A stretch of 64,000 nt of DNA from Endozoicomonas sp. GU-1 (lineage in GTDB: Bacteria > Pseudomonadota > Gammaproteobacteria > Pseudomonadales > Endozoicomonadaceae), in NCBI RefSeq assembly GCF_027366395.1, contig NZ_CP114771.1:1674001-1738000 (forward strand), read 5' to 3'. A model generated the notes under the pieces. The model saw nothing but the letters and a program-made list of their open reading frames with translations. It ran no database searches and was not told where the DNA came from. The position numbers and the translations under genes were made by a program. The first letter of the stretch is position 1. Each line of letters begins with the position of its first letter. Shown here piece by piece: positions 7,512 through 17,528 of the stretch.

Positions 7512-7725
7512 ACTTTACCCACAGAATCTGTGGATAAGTTTGTGGATGATCACTCACAACCCGTCACAAAGACCGATGTTTACTACCCCCTTATTAAACT
7601 GGTTATTTTTTGATCTATTTTTTTCCTATATTTTTCATGCACTTAGGATAAGTACTTACAAAATCAGTCACTTATGGCAGCGAAAAAAAATACACGTCAA
7701 TCGCTTGACATTTGTGCATAAAAAA
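7512..7725. other. DnaA-box cluster with AT-rich 13-mer (origin-like or DnaA-titration region)
   Basis: This lies in a gene-free stretch of about 765 bp (7226-7991). TTACCCACA (7515-7523), the perfect box TGTGGATAA (7529-7537) and TGTGGATGA (7541-7549) sit within 35 bp, and TGTGCATAA, which fits TTATNCACA inverted, lies at 7713-7721. Between them is an AT-rich tract containing GATCTATTTTTTT (7612-7624), an exact match to the GATCTNTTNTTTT 13-mer of E. coli oriC. GATC sites are also present. Whether it is a working origin, a datA-like site or a regulatory region cannot be told from the sequence alone. No dnaA, dnaN, gidA or rpmH is in the window. Confidence 0.5.
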
Positions 7726-7991
7726 TTTTGCCAGCCCCCTCGAACAAGAGCCATAAGCCCTCCGCCGAAAACTCCGGGATGATGTCTAAATAACAAACAG
7801 TTATTAATGAACCCGATCCGAGCTGGGCAGGTTCCCGATCTGCAGAGTGGTTTTGCTGCTTTTTCCTGTACAGCGAACATGGGTTATTTGCTATGATTTC
7901 GACCCTTACCTCCCAGCGTCGGGTAGAGCTGTATCACCATCATGGGTGATAAATCGACATTACCAAACAGAATACAGAACAGGTAGCCGCA

Positions 7992-9101
7992 ATGAGTCTT
8001 GCTGATAAGGTCCTGGCCGTTAACAACGATCTCCCGATTCGCACCGACCTTCCTATTCACTCCGGCAAGGTACGCTCCGTTTACTGGCTGACCGAAGCGG
8101 ACAGCCGACGACTGATCAACGAACAAGGCTATGATGTCGCTGCCGATGCACCACTGGCCATTATGGTTATTTCTGACCGAATCAGTGCCTTTGACTGTAT
8201 CTGGCATGGTGAGGGGGGGCTGAACGGTGTCCCTGGCAAAGGCGCAGCGCTGAATGCGATCTCGAACCACTGGTTCAATCTCTTCAAACAACATGGCCTG
8301 GCGGACAGCCATATCCTGGCGATCCCTCACCCACTGGTCTGGATTGTCCAGAAAGCGCAACCGGTAATGATTGAAGCCATCGGTCGTCAGTATATTACCG
8401 GCTCAATGTGGCGGGCCTACAGCAAAGGGGAGCGCGAGTTCTGCGGTATACGACTGCCGGAAGGGCTGGAGAAAGATCAACCATTGCCGGGGCTACTGAT
8501 TACCCCATCAACCAAGGGGGTGTTAACAGGCATTCCCGGAGTCCCTGAAGCGGATGACGTCAATATTACCCGCAAGGACCTGGAAGATAATTACAGGGCT
8601 TTCAATTTTCGCCATCCTGACGATATTGACCGCTACGAAACCCTGCTTCAGGAAGGCTTCACGGTTATCAGCCAGTCCCTGACCGCCCTGGACCAGATGT
8701 TTGTTGATACCAAATTTGAGTTTGGTTACGTCACCGATGCCCGTGGACAGGAAAAGCTGATTTATATGGATGAGGTTGGCACGCCGGACTCTTCCAGAAT
8801 CTGGGACGGTGAAGCCTATCGTCAGGGCGAGGTGATTGAAAATTCAAAAGAGAGCTTCCGGCAGTTTCTGCTTAATCACTTCCCTGAGCCTGATATCCTG
8901 CTGAATAAGGAGCGAATGCCGGAGCGGGAAGCCCTTGCCAGAGATCACGCACTGCCGGAAAGCGCATTAATGGACCTTTCCAGAACTTACACAGCGATTG
9001 CTGAAAAGATTACCGGAAAGCCTCTGAAACTCTCTGACAACCCCAAGGTCGAGATGATTGAAATTCTGGATAAGGAATATGGTTTGATCGATGCCAGATA
9101 A
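7992..9101 (+). CDS. purC: Phosphoribosylaminoimidazole-succinocarboxamide synthase
   Basis: PurC joins CAIR and aspartate with ATP to give SAICAR in purine synthesis. The 369-residue protein is the long form found in Vibrio, Shewanella and relatives, rather than the roughly 237-residue E. coli form. Recognisable blocks are [37 protein letters not shown] and [11 protein letters not shown]. The run of seven G in the GEGG codons (8213-8219) is in frame here, a useful contrast to the frameshifted G runs elsewhere. It is a single-gene unit ending at a shared terminator. Confidence 0.95.
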   Translation: MSLADKVLAVNNDLPIRTDLPIHSGKVRSVYWLTEADSRRLINEQGYDVAADAPLAIMVISDRISAFDCIWHGEGGLNGVPGKGAALNAISNHWFNLFKQHGLADSHILAIPHPLVWIVQKAQPVMIEAIGRQYITGSMWRAYSKGEREFCGIRLPEGLEKDQPLPGLLITPSTKGVLTGIPGVPEADDVNITRKDLEDNYRAFNFRHPDDIDRYETLLQEGFTVISQSLTALDQMFVDTKFEFGYVTDARGQEKLIYMDEVGTPDSSRIWDGEAYRQGEVIENSKESFRQFLLNHFPEPDILLNKERMPEREALARDHALPESALMDLSRTYTAIAEKITGKPLKLSDNPKVEMIEILDKEYGLIDAR

Positions 9102-9141
9102 ACCATAAAAGGAACAACTGTCGTTCAGGGATAGATGCAAT

Positions 9142-9167
9142 AAAGCAGGCTTACGCCTGCTTTATTT
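9142..9167. terminator. Bidirectional terminator between convergent purC and bamC
   Basis: AAAGCAGGC-TTAC-GCCTGCTTT is a perfect 9-bp stem with A and T tracts on either side, placed between two convergent stop codons. Confidence 0.85.
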
Positions 9168-9182
9168 ATTGAAGATCATTAT

Positions 9183-10370
9183 TTATTGCAGATTGTCCTG
9201 AATCACCTTGAGCAGTCTCTGACTGACATCTGCAGGCGCTGAGGTATTCACATCCTTTTCTACCGAAAGCTGAACCGCCTCAGAGTAATTACTCACCCTG
9301 ACCGTCAGCGTTTTCTGCTCATCAGACACATCAGTGTCTTGCTCATCACTGAACCAACCTGACCAGAAGCTCTTTTTCTCTTGCTCCTGTTCCAGTTGTG
9401 GCACACTGTCAGCAAGATAGAAGAGACCGGCGGAACGGTTACGATCAACAACCTTCAGTCCAGCGTTATCCATAGCGTTGGCAGCAGCGTCCCAAACACG
9501 GGCATAGGACAAACCACGTACCGTCAGCACCGGGTTACCATTACCATCCCGGCCCGCTTCCGTGACTGAAGCAATATCAAGCCCCTGAGCCTGGAGAGAA
9601 ACCGATGACTGAACATCATCCCGTGCCAGGTAAACCAGCATCTCTGAGAGCACATCGTTTGCCTTTCGCTTGCTTGGCTCTCCCAGGTTATCCCAGTTCT
9701 CAGGAGCCGCAGCCGGTTGCCCTTTTTTAGCCAATGGCCGACTCTGATGATAGACATAAACCTCCGTGGTTCCGCCTTTCAGGCCATTGCGAACCTCAAA
9801 GCGAAAGCGTTCTTCCATCGGCTCAAGATCATCAGCACCAAATAACTTACCGAATGTCCGGTACATCACACCGTGATCTTTATCCTGGGCAAAGTTCTGC
9901 CACTGGGTTTCAACAACACCTTTGGCAAACTCTGTGCCCGCAATGCCAACACCCTGCTCTTCTTCCAGCTTCTCAATATAGCCCAGCACACCGGGCCACA
10001 CTTCACCGGGTTCACGATCAACGGACAACCATTCCTGACTGCCATTGCGTTCAAGGCTGTAATGATCACCTTCTTTTAACATCAACCGCTGGGAAGGCCT
10101 TGGAACTTCAAACTCCCGTGGCAGTTTCTGGTCAGTCAGGCCAGCCTCTGGAATCACCAGAATATCCCCCAGTTCCCTGGCCTGAGTTCCCGCAGGCAAG
10201 GTGATGGGCTCAGCGGTCTGCGCCTTGATGTAGTCTCCGGCACGATCCCGCAGATACCCCTGCTGGCCAAAAGGGTTGGCACAACCTGTCAGCACCAATG
10301 CGCTGATCACAACAGACAGGCCCAACCGGGCATGCCTTGGCAACTCACTGATCCTTTGACCTGGAACCAT
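9183..10370 (-). CDS. bamC: Outer membrane protein assembly factor BamC
   Basis: This is a lipoprotein of the BAM complex that inserts beta-barrels into the outer membrane. The signal peptide ends in the lipobox LVLTGC, with the acylated cysteine at residue 30. The body has the two helix-grip domains typical of BamC (NlpB). Start ATG 10370 overlaps the dapA stop as TGATG, implying translational coupling. The dapA-bamC pairing is conserved in gammaproteobacteria. The length of 395 residues is slightly above E. coli BamC (344). Confidence 0.9.
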   Translation of the reverse strand: MVPGQRISELPRHARLGLSVVISALVLTGCANPFGQQGYLRDRAGDYIKAQTAEPITLPAGTQARELGDILVIPEAGLTDQKLPREFEVPRPSQRLMLKEGDHYSLERNGSQEWLSVDREPGEVWPGVLGYIEKLEEEQGVGIAGTEFAKGVVETQWQNFAQDKDHGVMYRTFGKLFGADDLEPMEERFRFEVRNGLKGGTTEVYVYHQSRPLAKKGQPAAAPENWDNLGEPSKRKANDVLSEMLVYLARDDVQSSVSLQAQGLDIASVTEAGRDGNGNPVLTVRGLSYARVWDAAANAMDNAGLKVVDRNRSAGLFYLADSVPQLEQEQEKKSFWSGWFSDEQDTDVSDEQKTLTVRVSNYSEAVQLSVEKDVNTSAPADVSQRLLKVIQDNLQ

Positions 10371-11245
10371 CAAATCAACCCCGCCTTTTGCAGTGCACTT
10401 CTAACATCGGAGTGATAACACTCCGACAGGGGCGTCAATGGTAAACGAATACCGTCCTTGATCATCCCCATCTCCTTTAATGCCCATTTTACTGGAATCG
10501 GATTGGCTTCCAGAAAGAGCTGACGGCTCAATGCTTCAATCCGGGCATTGAGCGCTTCTGCTGTACTGCGATCGCCCGCCGTGGCAGCAACACACAATTC
10601 ATGCATAATCTTTGGTGCAACATTATTGACCACAGAGATAACGCCATTTGCTCCCTGCAGCATCAGCTCCATACCGGTAGCATCATCACCGGAGTAGATG
10701 GCAAAGTCTGCACCACACAACGCCCGAATCTGCTGGCCACGCTCAACAATGCCCGTGGCTTCCTTAACGCCGACAATATTGTCCAGCTGACTCAGGCGAC
10801 CAATGGTTCCCGGCAGCAGATCCACCGCCGTTCGGCCGGGAACATTATAGAGGATCTGGGGAATCGCCACCGATTCAGCCACCGTTTGGTAATGAAGGTA
10901 AAGCCCTTCCTGAGTCGGCTTGTTGTAATAGGGGGTCACCAGCAAACAGGCATCCACGCCCAATGCCTTGGCTTCCGCCGTCAGGTGGACGGCCTCTGCG
11001 GTTGAGTTGGCCCCGGTACCGGCAATCACGGGAATCCGGCCATTCACCTGGTCCACCATGCGTTTTATGGCTTCACAATGTTCCTGCACCGTCAGAGTGG
11101 CTGACTCACCCGTGGTACCCACCACCACGATCCCATCCGTCCCCTGGTCAATATGATGCTCTACAAGGGCATGCATACTCTCCCAGTCCAGCTCACCATT
11201 GCCATACATGGGGGTAACAATAGCCACCAGGCTCCCGGTAATCAT
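10370..11245 (-). CDS. dapA: 4-hydroxy-tetrahydrodipicolinate synthase
   Basis: DapA condenses pyruvate with aspartate semialdehyde, the first committed step to diaminopimelate and lysine. Active-site residues are visible: GTTGE near residue 43, Tyr133 in LYNVPGRT and the Schiff-base Lys161 in VKEATG. The length is 291 residues, as expected. AGGAGTG precedes ATG. It is first in a two-gene operon with bamC. The gcvR gene that often lies next to dapA in this neighbourhood is absent. Confidence 0.97.
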   Translation of the reverse strand: MITGSLVAIVTPMYGNGELDWESMHALVEHHIDQGTDGIVVVGTTGESATLTVQEHCEAIKRMVDQVNGRIPVIAGTGANSTAEAVHLTAEAKALGVDACLLVTPYYNKPTQEGLYLHYQTVAESVAIPQILYNVPGRTAVDLLPGTIGRLSQLDNIVGVKEATGIVERGQQIRALCGADFAIYSGDDATGMELMLQGANGVISVVNNVAPKIMHELCVAATAGDRSTAEALNARIEALSRQLFLEANPIPVKWALKEMGMIKDGIRLPLTPLSECYHSDVRSALQKAGLI

Positions 11246-11506
11246 CAGTTCACTCCTAAAGGCAGAATCTTGCGTAATGTTACTAACGCCCTTTTACATT
11301 CACAAGGCCGAAATCCATCCCGGCCCGGCTGTTTATTGAACTTTGTTGAAAAACTGAAGTCGAACAAGATAAAACGCTGAGAAAAAAAGAAGAGAAAAAG
11401 CTTAAGATATTTGAATACCTTTTAAGACCTGCCTTTTTTTCAGTGATGGTTTAAACTAACTCCCCTGAAATTAATAATGACTAATGAGAGCGACTAAGGA
11501 TAAAAC

Positions 11507-12019
11507 ATGAGCGTAACTCTGGGCCAACCCGTTCCTGACTTTACCGCCCAAGCGACCAGTGACACGACGGTCAAACTCTCTGAACTCAAAGGCCGTAAAG
11601 TCGTCCTGTTTTTCTACCCAAAAGACAATACCCCAGGTTGTACCAGTGAAGGACAGGCCTTCAGAGATCATTACAGCCAATTTCAAGAGTCAGACACGCT
11701 GGTCTTTGGCGTATCCAAAGATGGCATCAAGGCTCATGAAAACTTCCGGGCCAAACACGAGTTCCCTTTTGAGCTGATCTCCGATAAAGATGAAACACTC
11801 TGCAAACTGTTTGACGTCATCAAGTTAAAGCAGATGTATGGCAAGGAGTATATGGGGATCGAGCGAAGCACCTTCCTGATCGACAGTAATGGTGTACTGC
11901 AACACGAGTGGCGCAAGGTTCGCATTAAAGGGCATGTGGAAGATGTTCTGCAGGCCGCACAAATGGTAGACACTCAGGCGCAGACCGATAGCAGTGACAA
12001 CAGCAACGAAGAAGAGTAA
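11507..12019 (+). CDS. bcp: Thiol peroxidase of the Bcp/PrxQ family
   Basis: It reduces hydrogen peroxide and organic peroxides with thioredoxin as donor. The peroxidatic cysteine is Cys45 in DNTPGCTSE. Position 50, where E. coli Bcp has its resolving cysteine, is Gln, so resolution must use another cysteine (one lies in ETLCKLFD) or an external thiol. The acidic C-terminal tail (SSDNSNEEE) is longer than usual. AAGGATAAAAC before ATG is a good ribosome site. It is transcribed divergently from dapA. Confidence 0.93.
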   Translation: MSVTLGQPVPDFTAQATSDTTVKLSELKGRKVVLFFYPKDNTPGCTSEGQAFRDHYSQFQESDTLVFGVSKDGIKAHENFRAKHEFPFELISDKDETLCKLFDVIKLKQMYGKEYMGIERSTFLIDSNGVLQHEWRKVRIKGHVEDVLQAAQMVDTQAQTDSSDNSNEEE

Positions 12020-12054
12020 TAAAAAGCGGAGTAATAAAAACGCTCTCTTGCAAA

Positions 12055-12083
12055 CTGAAAAGTGGGCCTTGCCCACTTTTCAG
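12055..12083. terminator. Bidirectional terminator between bcp and perM
   Basis: CTGAAAAGTGGGC, loop CTT and GCCCACTTTTCAG form a perfect 13-bp stem between convergent genes, with a T-rich flank on the plus strand. Confidence 0.8.
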
Positions 12084-12091
12084 TGCTTGTT

Positions 12092-13156
12092 TTAACTTAA
12101 CTCCACATCCGCCACTGTCGGCCAGGCATTCATCACCGCCTTTAACAAGGTTGCCAGGGGAATGGCAAAAAAGATCCCCCAGAACCCCCACAAACCGCCA
12201 AACACCAGAACGGCAATGATAATGGCAACAGGATGAAGGTTCACCGCTTCAGAGAACAGCAGCGGCACCAGCACATTACCATCCAGCGCCTGAATGATCC
12301 CATAGCACACCATCAGAATCACAAACTGATCATCCAATCCCCATTGGAAAAAACCAATAATGGCAACGGGAATCGTTACCACGGTCGCCCCGATATAGGG
12401 CACAACCACCGAGAAACCGACCATCACCGCCAAAAGCGCAGAATAGCTTAACCCTAACAGGGCAAACAGCACATAACTGACACCCCCGACAATAACAATT
12501 TCTATCGCCTTCCCCCGGATATAGTTGGCAATCTGGTCATTCATCTCATCAGCAACCTGGTCAATCAGCCTGCGACGGCGAGGAAGAATGCTGGCCATCC
12601 AGCCCAGCAAAACCTCTTTATCCTTGAGAAAAAAGAAAACCAGGATAGGCACCAGAATCAGGTAGACCAGAAGAGCAACAATACCGGGGAGCTTGGACAG
12701 GGAAAAAGACAATGCCCACTGCCCAAAGTCGGCCAGGTGCTTATTAATGGTTGTGACCAGCAGGCTAACCTGGTGCTCAGAAACAAAGCCCGGGTATAGA
12801 TCTGGCAAACTCACCAGCAACGCCTGCCCCTGGCGAACCATGCCTGGCATGGCATTTAACAGGTGTGTCACCTGTTCCCACACCAGCGGCACCACCACAA
12901 AAATCACCAGCAACAACGCGGCAACAAATCCGGTAAAAACCAGGTTAACGGCCAGAAGATGCGGCATTCGCTGTCGCTCAAGCCAGTTCACCAGGCCTTG
13001 CATCAGAAACGCAAAAATCAAAGCGGCCAATGCCGGTGCCAGCATTTTCCCCATGGTCAGCACAACAACAAAGCCAACCAGCAACAGGATCAGAAGAACA
13101 ATCGCTTCCTGATCCGAGAGATAGCTGTGCAACCATCCCTTAATGACATTCAGCAT
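12092..13156 (-). CDS. perM: AI-2E family transporter (PerM type)
   Basis: This is a 354-residue inner-membrane protein with about eight hydrophobic segments, including paired N-terminal helices (LLILLLVGFVVVLTMG) and the C-terminal GGLWGFWGIFFAIPLATL block characteristic of the AI-2E/UPF0118 family. Members have been linked to export of small molecules or to Na+/H+ exchange; the substrate here is unknown. ATG 13156 is preferred over a TTG one codon earlier because GGAG lies six bases upstream. The neighbours bcp, tusA-like and bepA are conserved beside perM in related genomes. Confidence 0.88.
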   Translation of the reverse strand: MLNVIKGWLHSYLSDQEAIVLLILLLVGFVVVLTMGKMLAPALAALIFAFLMQGLVNWLERQRMPHLLAVNLVFTGFVAALLLVIFVVVPLVWEQVTHLLNAMPGMVRQGQALLVSLPDLYPGFVSEHQVSLLVTTINKHLADFGQWALSFSLSKLPGIVALLVYLILVPILVFFFLKDKEVLLGWMASILPRRRRLIDQVADEMNDQIANYIRGKAIEIVIVGGVSYVLFALLGLSYSALLAVMVGFSVVVPYIGATVVTIPVAIIGFFQWGLDDQFVILMVCYGIIQALDGNVLVPLLFSEAVNLHPVAIIIAVLVFGGLWGFWGIFFAIPLATLLKAVMNAWPTVADVELS

Positions 13157-13214
13157 CAAATGCTCCGTTAGTTATTCAACGACTCAAGATTCATTATTCA
13201 ACGCAAATCCCTTA

Positions 13215-13442
13215 CTACTTATGCTGCAATGTATGGATATAAACGCCGTGCTCTTCTTCACTGGCCAGCAGGATATGCCCGCTGATATTGGCAAAGCTGG
13301 CAAAATCCCTGACCGAGCCGGGATCTGTCGCATACACTCTGATAACCTGGCCTGACTGCATGCGACTGATTGCCTGTTTGGCTTTCAGCAGTGGCAGTGG
13401 ACAGTTCATACCTTTAAGATCAAGCTCCTGATCAACATCCAT
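13215..13442 (-). CDS. TusA-family sulfurtransferase-like protein
   Basis: This is a small 75-residue protein with the TusA/SirA signature DLKGMNCPLPLLK. Cys14 of the CPxP motif is the sulfur-carrying residue in the family. The rest (VIRVYATDPGSVRDFASF) fits the two-layer alpha/beta fold. TusA proper relays sulfur to tRNA thiolation; paralogues beside bepA/perM have unproven roles. It lies just upstream of perM on the same strand, so the two are probably cotranscribed. Confidence 0.88.
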   Translation of the reverse strand: MDVDQELDLKGMNCPLPLLKAKQAISRMQSGQVIRVYATDPGSVRDFASFANISGHILLASEEEHGVYIHTLQHK

Positions 13443-13661
13443 AATAACGACTCATTCTTTACAGGCTGCAACAGTATAAATGCCCAACGTTAATATCAAC
13501 GACAGTGTAAACGTCAAAACTGTTTAAGCACTTTAGCGGGCAAATGGTTAAAAGAGGAAATATCCCGTCTATGAACAACCACTATTATGACTACTTAAGT
13601 AGCTAACCATAAACAGATTCGTGATAAAGTGTACTGTAGAAAACACGGGTATGGATATTCT

Positions 13662-15146
13662 ATGAAACGAGCGGGCTTTTTGTCAGTACTTATCTTAGCC
13701 ACAGCACTGACCGCGGTACTGTCGACCTACTCCAGCGCCACCATGAGCAGCAACCTCAACCTGCCGAGTTTGGGTGATAGCACGTCGGGTATTATTTCCC
13801 AACAGGAAGAGCATGAGCTCGGACGGTCATGGTTAAAAGCCCTGCGCAATCAGACCCCCATGGTTTCTGACCCGCAACTGAAAGACTACCTGGAAAACCT
13901 TATCTTCCGACTGGCCGCTGCCAGCCAACTGCAAGATCACCGGCTGGTCCCGCTGGTGATTGACAGCCCGGTCCTGAATGCTTTTGCCGCCCCGGGCGGC
14001 ATCGTTGGCGTCAACACCGGCCTGTTTCTCAATGCTGAAACCGAAGCCCAGTTTGCCGCCGTTCTGGCACACGAACTGGCACACTTGAGCCAGCGTCACT
14101 ACGCCCGCAATGTTGAAGAGGCACGGAACAAAAGCATCCCCAATGCCGCCGCCATTCTTGGGTCCATACTGATCATGGCCACCGCAGGGGGAGACGCCGG
14201 TGCCGCAGCACTGACCTCAACCGTGGCAGGAATGCAAAGTGCGCGGCTTCGTTTCAGCCGCCAGTTTGAACGGGAAGCGGATAACATCGGCATCACCACC
14301 CTTGCCAGGGCCGGCCTTGACCCACAGGCCATGCCTGAAATCTTTGAACAAATGAACAAAGCCAGCCGCTACGGCAGCCGTCCTCCGGAATTCCTGCTGA
14401 CACACCCGGTGACAGAAAACCGGATTGCAGACTCCCGGGCCCGGGCTGACCAGATGTCAGACCAGCCGTTAAAAACTACGAAAGGCTCACAAAACTACCA
14501 ATTCATGCGAGTGCGTGCCGCCGTCCTGAACAGCAACAACCATCATGAAATGGCCAGGCAGCTGAACAAGGAATTAGAGTCCGGATTAACCGCCACATCA
14601 GCAGCCAGCCTGGCTCCCACTCGGTATGGATTGGTGCTGGCCAGCATGAAAACCCGAAACTTCACGGTCGCAGAGCAGCAAATGAATCTTCTGCTGCAAC
14701 AATACCCTGATAACCCTTATCTGATTATGACCCAGTCTCTGCTCCAAGCCGCCTCCGGCAAAGCCAGCCAGGGTCTTAAACGCATCGACCAGGCACTGAG
14801 TACCAACCCACAAAGCTACCCGCTGCTGGCCACCCGGGCAGAAATTCTGCTGCAACAACAGGATTATGCCAGCGCCCGGGATGAGCTGCAGAAACTCAGC
14901 CGCCTCCGTCCGGATGATCCGGACATCTGGTTTGAGCTGGCGGAAGCTCAGGGGCTGGCAGAAGACATTGTTGGCCTGCATCAGTCAAGGGCTGAGTACT
15001 TCTTCCTGAATGGCAATCTGGATGATGCTATCAGACACCTGCAGTATGCATTAAAGATGTCAGGGGATAACTTCTCGCTCAAATCAAAACTTCAGCAAAA
15101 GCTGACGGATATGCAAAACTATCGCCAGAAAATGAGAAATTCATAA
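13662..15146 (+). CDS. bepA: Periplasmic M48 metalloprotease/chaperone BepA
   Basis: The start at 13662 gives a signal peptide (MKRAGFLSVLILATALTAVL) of normal length; an upstream start would add 11 non-signal residues. The zinc motif HELAH lies near residues 137-141, with the third ligand in FEREADN. TPR repeats fill the C-terminal half (about 290-490). BepA degrades or matures stalled LptD and other outer-membrane proteins and works with the BAM machinery. The 494-residue length matches the family. The gene is divergent from the tusA-like gene. Confidence 0.9.
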   Translation: MKRAGFLSVLILATALTAVLSTYSSATMSSNLNLPSLGDSTSGIISQQEEHELGRSWLKALRNQTPMVSDPQLKDYLENLIFRLAAASQLQDHRLVPLVIDSPVLNAFAAPGGIVGVNTGLFLNAETEAQFAAVLAHELAHLSQRHYARNVEEARNKSIPNAAAILGSILIMATAGGDAGAAALTSTVAGMQSARLRFSRQFEREADNIGITTLARAGLDPQAMPEIFEQMNKASRYGSRPPEFLLTHPVTENRIADSRARADQMSDQPLKTTKGSQNYQFMRVRAAVLNSNNHHEMARQLNKELESGLTATSAASLAPTRYGLVLASMKTRNFTVAEQQMNLLLQQYPDNPYLIMTQSLLQAASGKASQGLKRIDQALSTNPQSYPLLATRAEILLQQQDYASARDELQKLSRLRPDDPDIWFELAEAQGLAEDIVGLHQSRAEYFFLNGNLDDAIRHLQYALKMSGDNFSLKSKLQQKLTDMQNYRQKMRNS

Positions 15147-15262
15147 TCAATATCCAGAAGACGCTCCTGCCTGGTCCTGAAAAATTGCTCCAGGGCAGGC
15201 CGCTGCACGGTGACTGATAGCACTGGTATTTTTTTCATTATCAAGCAACGATTTTTCTTCTT

Positions 15263-16738
15263 TCAGAGGGAGAAGGAATCCAGCTGCCCGGCTATTGCCG
15301 TGACTGAGCTCACCCCGTCAGTATGCCCTTGTGCGTCGACACGCATGGCCCCCGCCTTGAGATCCCACACCTTTACGTCCATGTCGTCAGAGCAGGAAAC
15401 CAGCAGCCCATTGGGCAATTGCGTGACTGAGTTCACCCAGCTTTCATGCCCATTCAGCGTCGCCACACATTGCTGCCCATCGGGCATGCTCAGATCCCAC
15501 ACCTTTATGCTCTTGTCACCAGAGCCGTCACCAGATAAGACTTCATGATAGTCACCAGCGCAGGAAGCCAGTCGACCATCGGCCAATACCGTGACAAATC
15601 TCACCCAGCTGGTATGCCCATTCAGCGTCGCCACGCATTGCTGCCCATCAGGCTTGCTGAGATCCCACACCTTTACGGTCTTGTCAAGAGAGCAGGAAGC
15701 CAGCCGCCCATCGTCAAATGCCGTGACAGATTCCACCCACTGGGTATGCCCATTCAGTGTCGCCACGCATTGCTGCCCGTCGGGCTTACTCAGATCCCAC
15801 ACCTTTACGGTATGGTCACCAGCGCAGGAAGCCAACCGCCCATCAGGCAATTGCGTGACTGAACTCACCCCCTTGGTATGCCCACGCAGCGTCGCCACGC
15901 ATTGCTGCCCGTCGGGCTTACTCAGATCCCACACCTTTACGGTTCCGTCAGTAGCGCAGGAAGCCAGCCGACCATCGGCCAATGGTATGACTGAGCGCAC
16001 GTGATAGGAATGCCCACGCAGCGTCGCCACGCATTGCTGCCCGTCGGGCTTACTCAGATCCCACAGGTTTACGGTCTCATCAGCAGAGCAGGAAGCCAGC
16101 CGCCCATCAGGCAATTCCGTGACTGAGTGTACAATGCCAGTATGTCCATTCAGCGTCATCACACATTGCGACCCATCGGGCTTGCTCAGATCCCACACCC
16201 TTACGGTTTCGTCAGCAGCGCAAGAAGCCAGCCGCCCACCAGCCAGTGGCGTGACTGACATCACCTCGCCAGTATGCCCGGACAGCGTCTTCACACAGGT
16301 TTGCGAGGCATCATTTCCCAGAGAAGCCAGGTAGTTATTGCTTAAGTACCTGCCACAGGCAAGTCGTAAAAAAGGGTTCTTGATTTCATTGTGTGGAACA
16401 GCAGGTATCCCCCTGTTTTCAATTATTTTTCTATAGGCTTCGGAGGGAGATCCATAATATCGAACGAATAGGATTTTCAGCCTTTCTTCGGTGTTAAAAA
16501 GTGTATTTAACCGCCTGCTGGTCAAATCCAGGCTTCGCCAATCAACAAAACTCAGATAGTCAGCAATTTTAACCAGGAGTTCATCGGGTAATGCCAATAA
16601 AGGCGACACCTGTTCCGGGGGAACAACCGAAACCCTCTCTGACGTTTTTTCTCCTGCCTGATTGTGACACGGGCTTGTTCTACCGCAGCTGTGAAGGGAA
16701 CAGTTAGCATTATCACCAATCTCAATCTTATTGTTCAT
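15263..16738 (-). CDS. F-box plus seven-bladed WD40 repeat protein
   Basis: This 491-residue protein has an F-box-like segment at about residues 48-90 (LPDELLVKIADYLSFVDW), then seven WD40 repeats of about 44 residues from residue 148. Each reads roughly CVATLxGHTxxVxSVTxLxDGRLASC and closes with KVWDLSKPDG. Repeat six carries a 12-residue loop insertion. The repeats are close to each other at DNA level (132-bp period), showing recent amplification. Start ATG 16738 has GAGG five bases upstream. F-box proteins in eukaryotes recruit substrates to SCF ubiquitin ligases, with WD40 as the substrate reader; bacterial versions are known as secreted effectors. There is no Sec signal, so export by a type III or other system would be needed. 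Effector role is inference. Confidence 0.75.
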   Translation of the reverse strand: MNNKIEIGDNANCSLHSCGRTSPCHNQAGEKTSERVSVVPPEQVSPLLALPDELLVKIADYLSFVDWRSLDLTSRRLNTLFNTEERLKILFVRYYGSPSEAYRKIIENRGIPAVPHNEIKNPFLRLACGRYLSNNYLASLGNDASQTCVKTLSGHTGEVMSVTPLAGGRLASCAADETVRVWDLSKPDGSQCVMTLNGHTGIVHSVTELPDGRLASCSADETVNLWDLSKPDGQQCVATLRGHSYHVRSVIPLADGRLASCATDGTVKVWDLSKPDGQQCVATLRGHTKGVSSVTQLPDGRLASCAGDHTVKVWDLSKPDGQQCVATLNGHTQWVESVTAFDDGRLASCSLDKTVKVWDLSKPDGQQCVATLNGHTSWVRFVTVLADGRLASCAGDYHEVLSGDGSGDKSIKVWDLSMPDGQQCVATLNGHESWVNSVTQLPNGLLVSCSDDMDVKVWDLKAGAMRVDAQGHTDGVSSVTAIAGQLDSFSL

Positions 16739-17528
16739 AAAACCTCTGACCGTTAACAACTCTGGAGTTTATTTCCGAGTATGAAATAGTGAATTCAAGT
16801 TATAAGACTCTGTCCGATTTTTGCCCCGATAAATAGTTAAGCAAAATTTTGCCTCCAGAAGATGCAGGAATTTAACTGCACACGCTTTTCCCGTTAATTA
16901 GACAATATTTTCTTCAGACTATGGAATTTAGATGACAAAGAGTTTGGAACTATCCAATGAAAAAACAGTCTGCACAATGGCTACTAACGTTTATATAAAG
17001 TATGAGGTCAAGGTCGAATATGCTTGTTCGATGCGTCCCAAAATCTGATTCAGAAATCGACAGAATGATGAACCACCATGGTGATTTTGATATGTGTCCG
17101 GCCAGTGCCAATCTGGAAAAAGACCCCAGACATAAATCAGTACCGCTAACCAAGCCAAATTCCCTTAGCACCGCCCCGAGACATTATCTGGAGGCTAAAC
17201 TTGATTCAGATGTCGTTGGCTTTTTTCTTCTTACCTGCAATGGTCCGGGTTACACCGTCATCCCACTGAACCCTGACAAGCGTCTTTATCTTGTTGATGA
17301 GCACAAGGGCTTTGTGCAAGGTTTGGACCTGGTTATCAAAACACTCCAGGAGCGAGATATCTGGGTCGTGCGAAGCTGGCTTGATGTAACCCGCAAAATA
17401 GATGCTATTACTAACCCGAAAGAGCCACGCATTAAAGATGATTCCTGTTGGATGGACCCGGTGATTTGGTATGAAAATCATTGCAACGCCGGACGCTGCT
17501 CGCTGCCCAACACTACTGCTGATCGATA

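Noticed and set aside
9734-10204. 156-codon plus-strand frame within bamC
   Set aside because: It is antisense to bamC, whose lipobox, length and coupling to dapA are clear.
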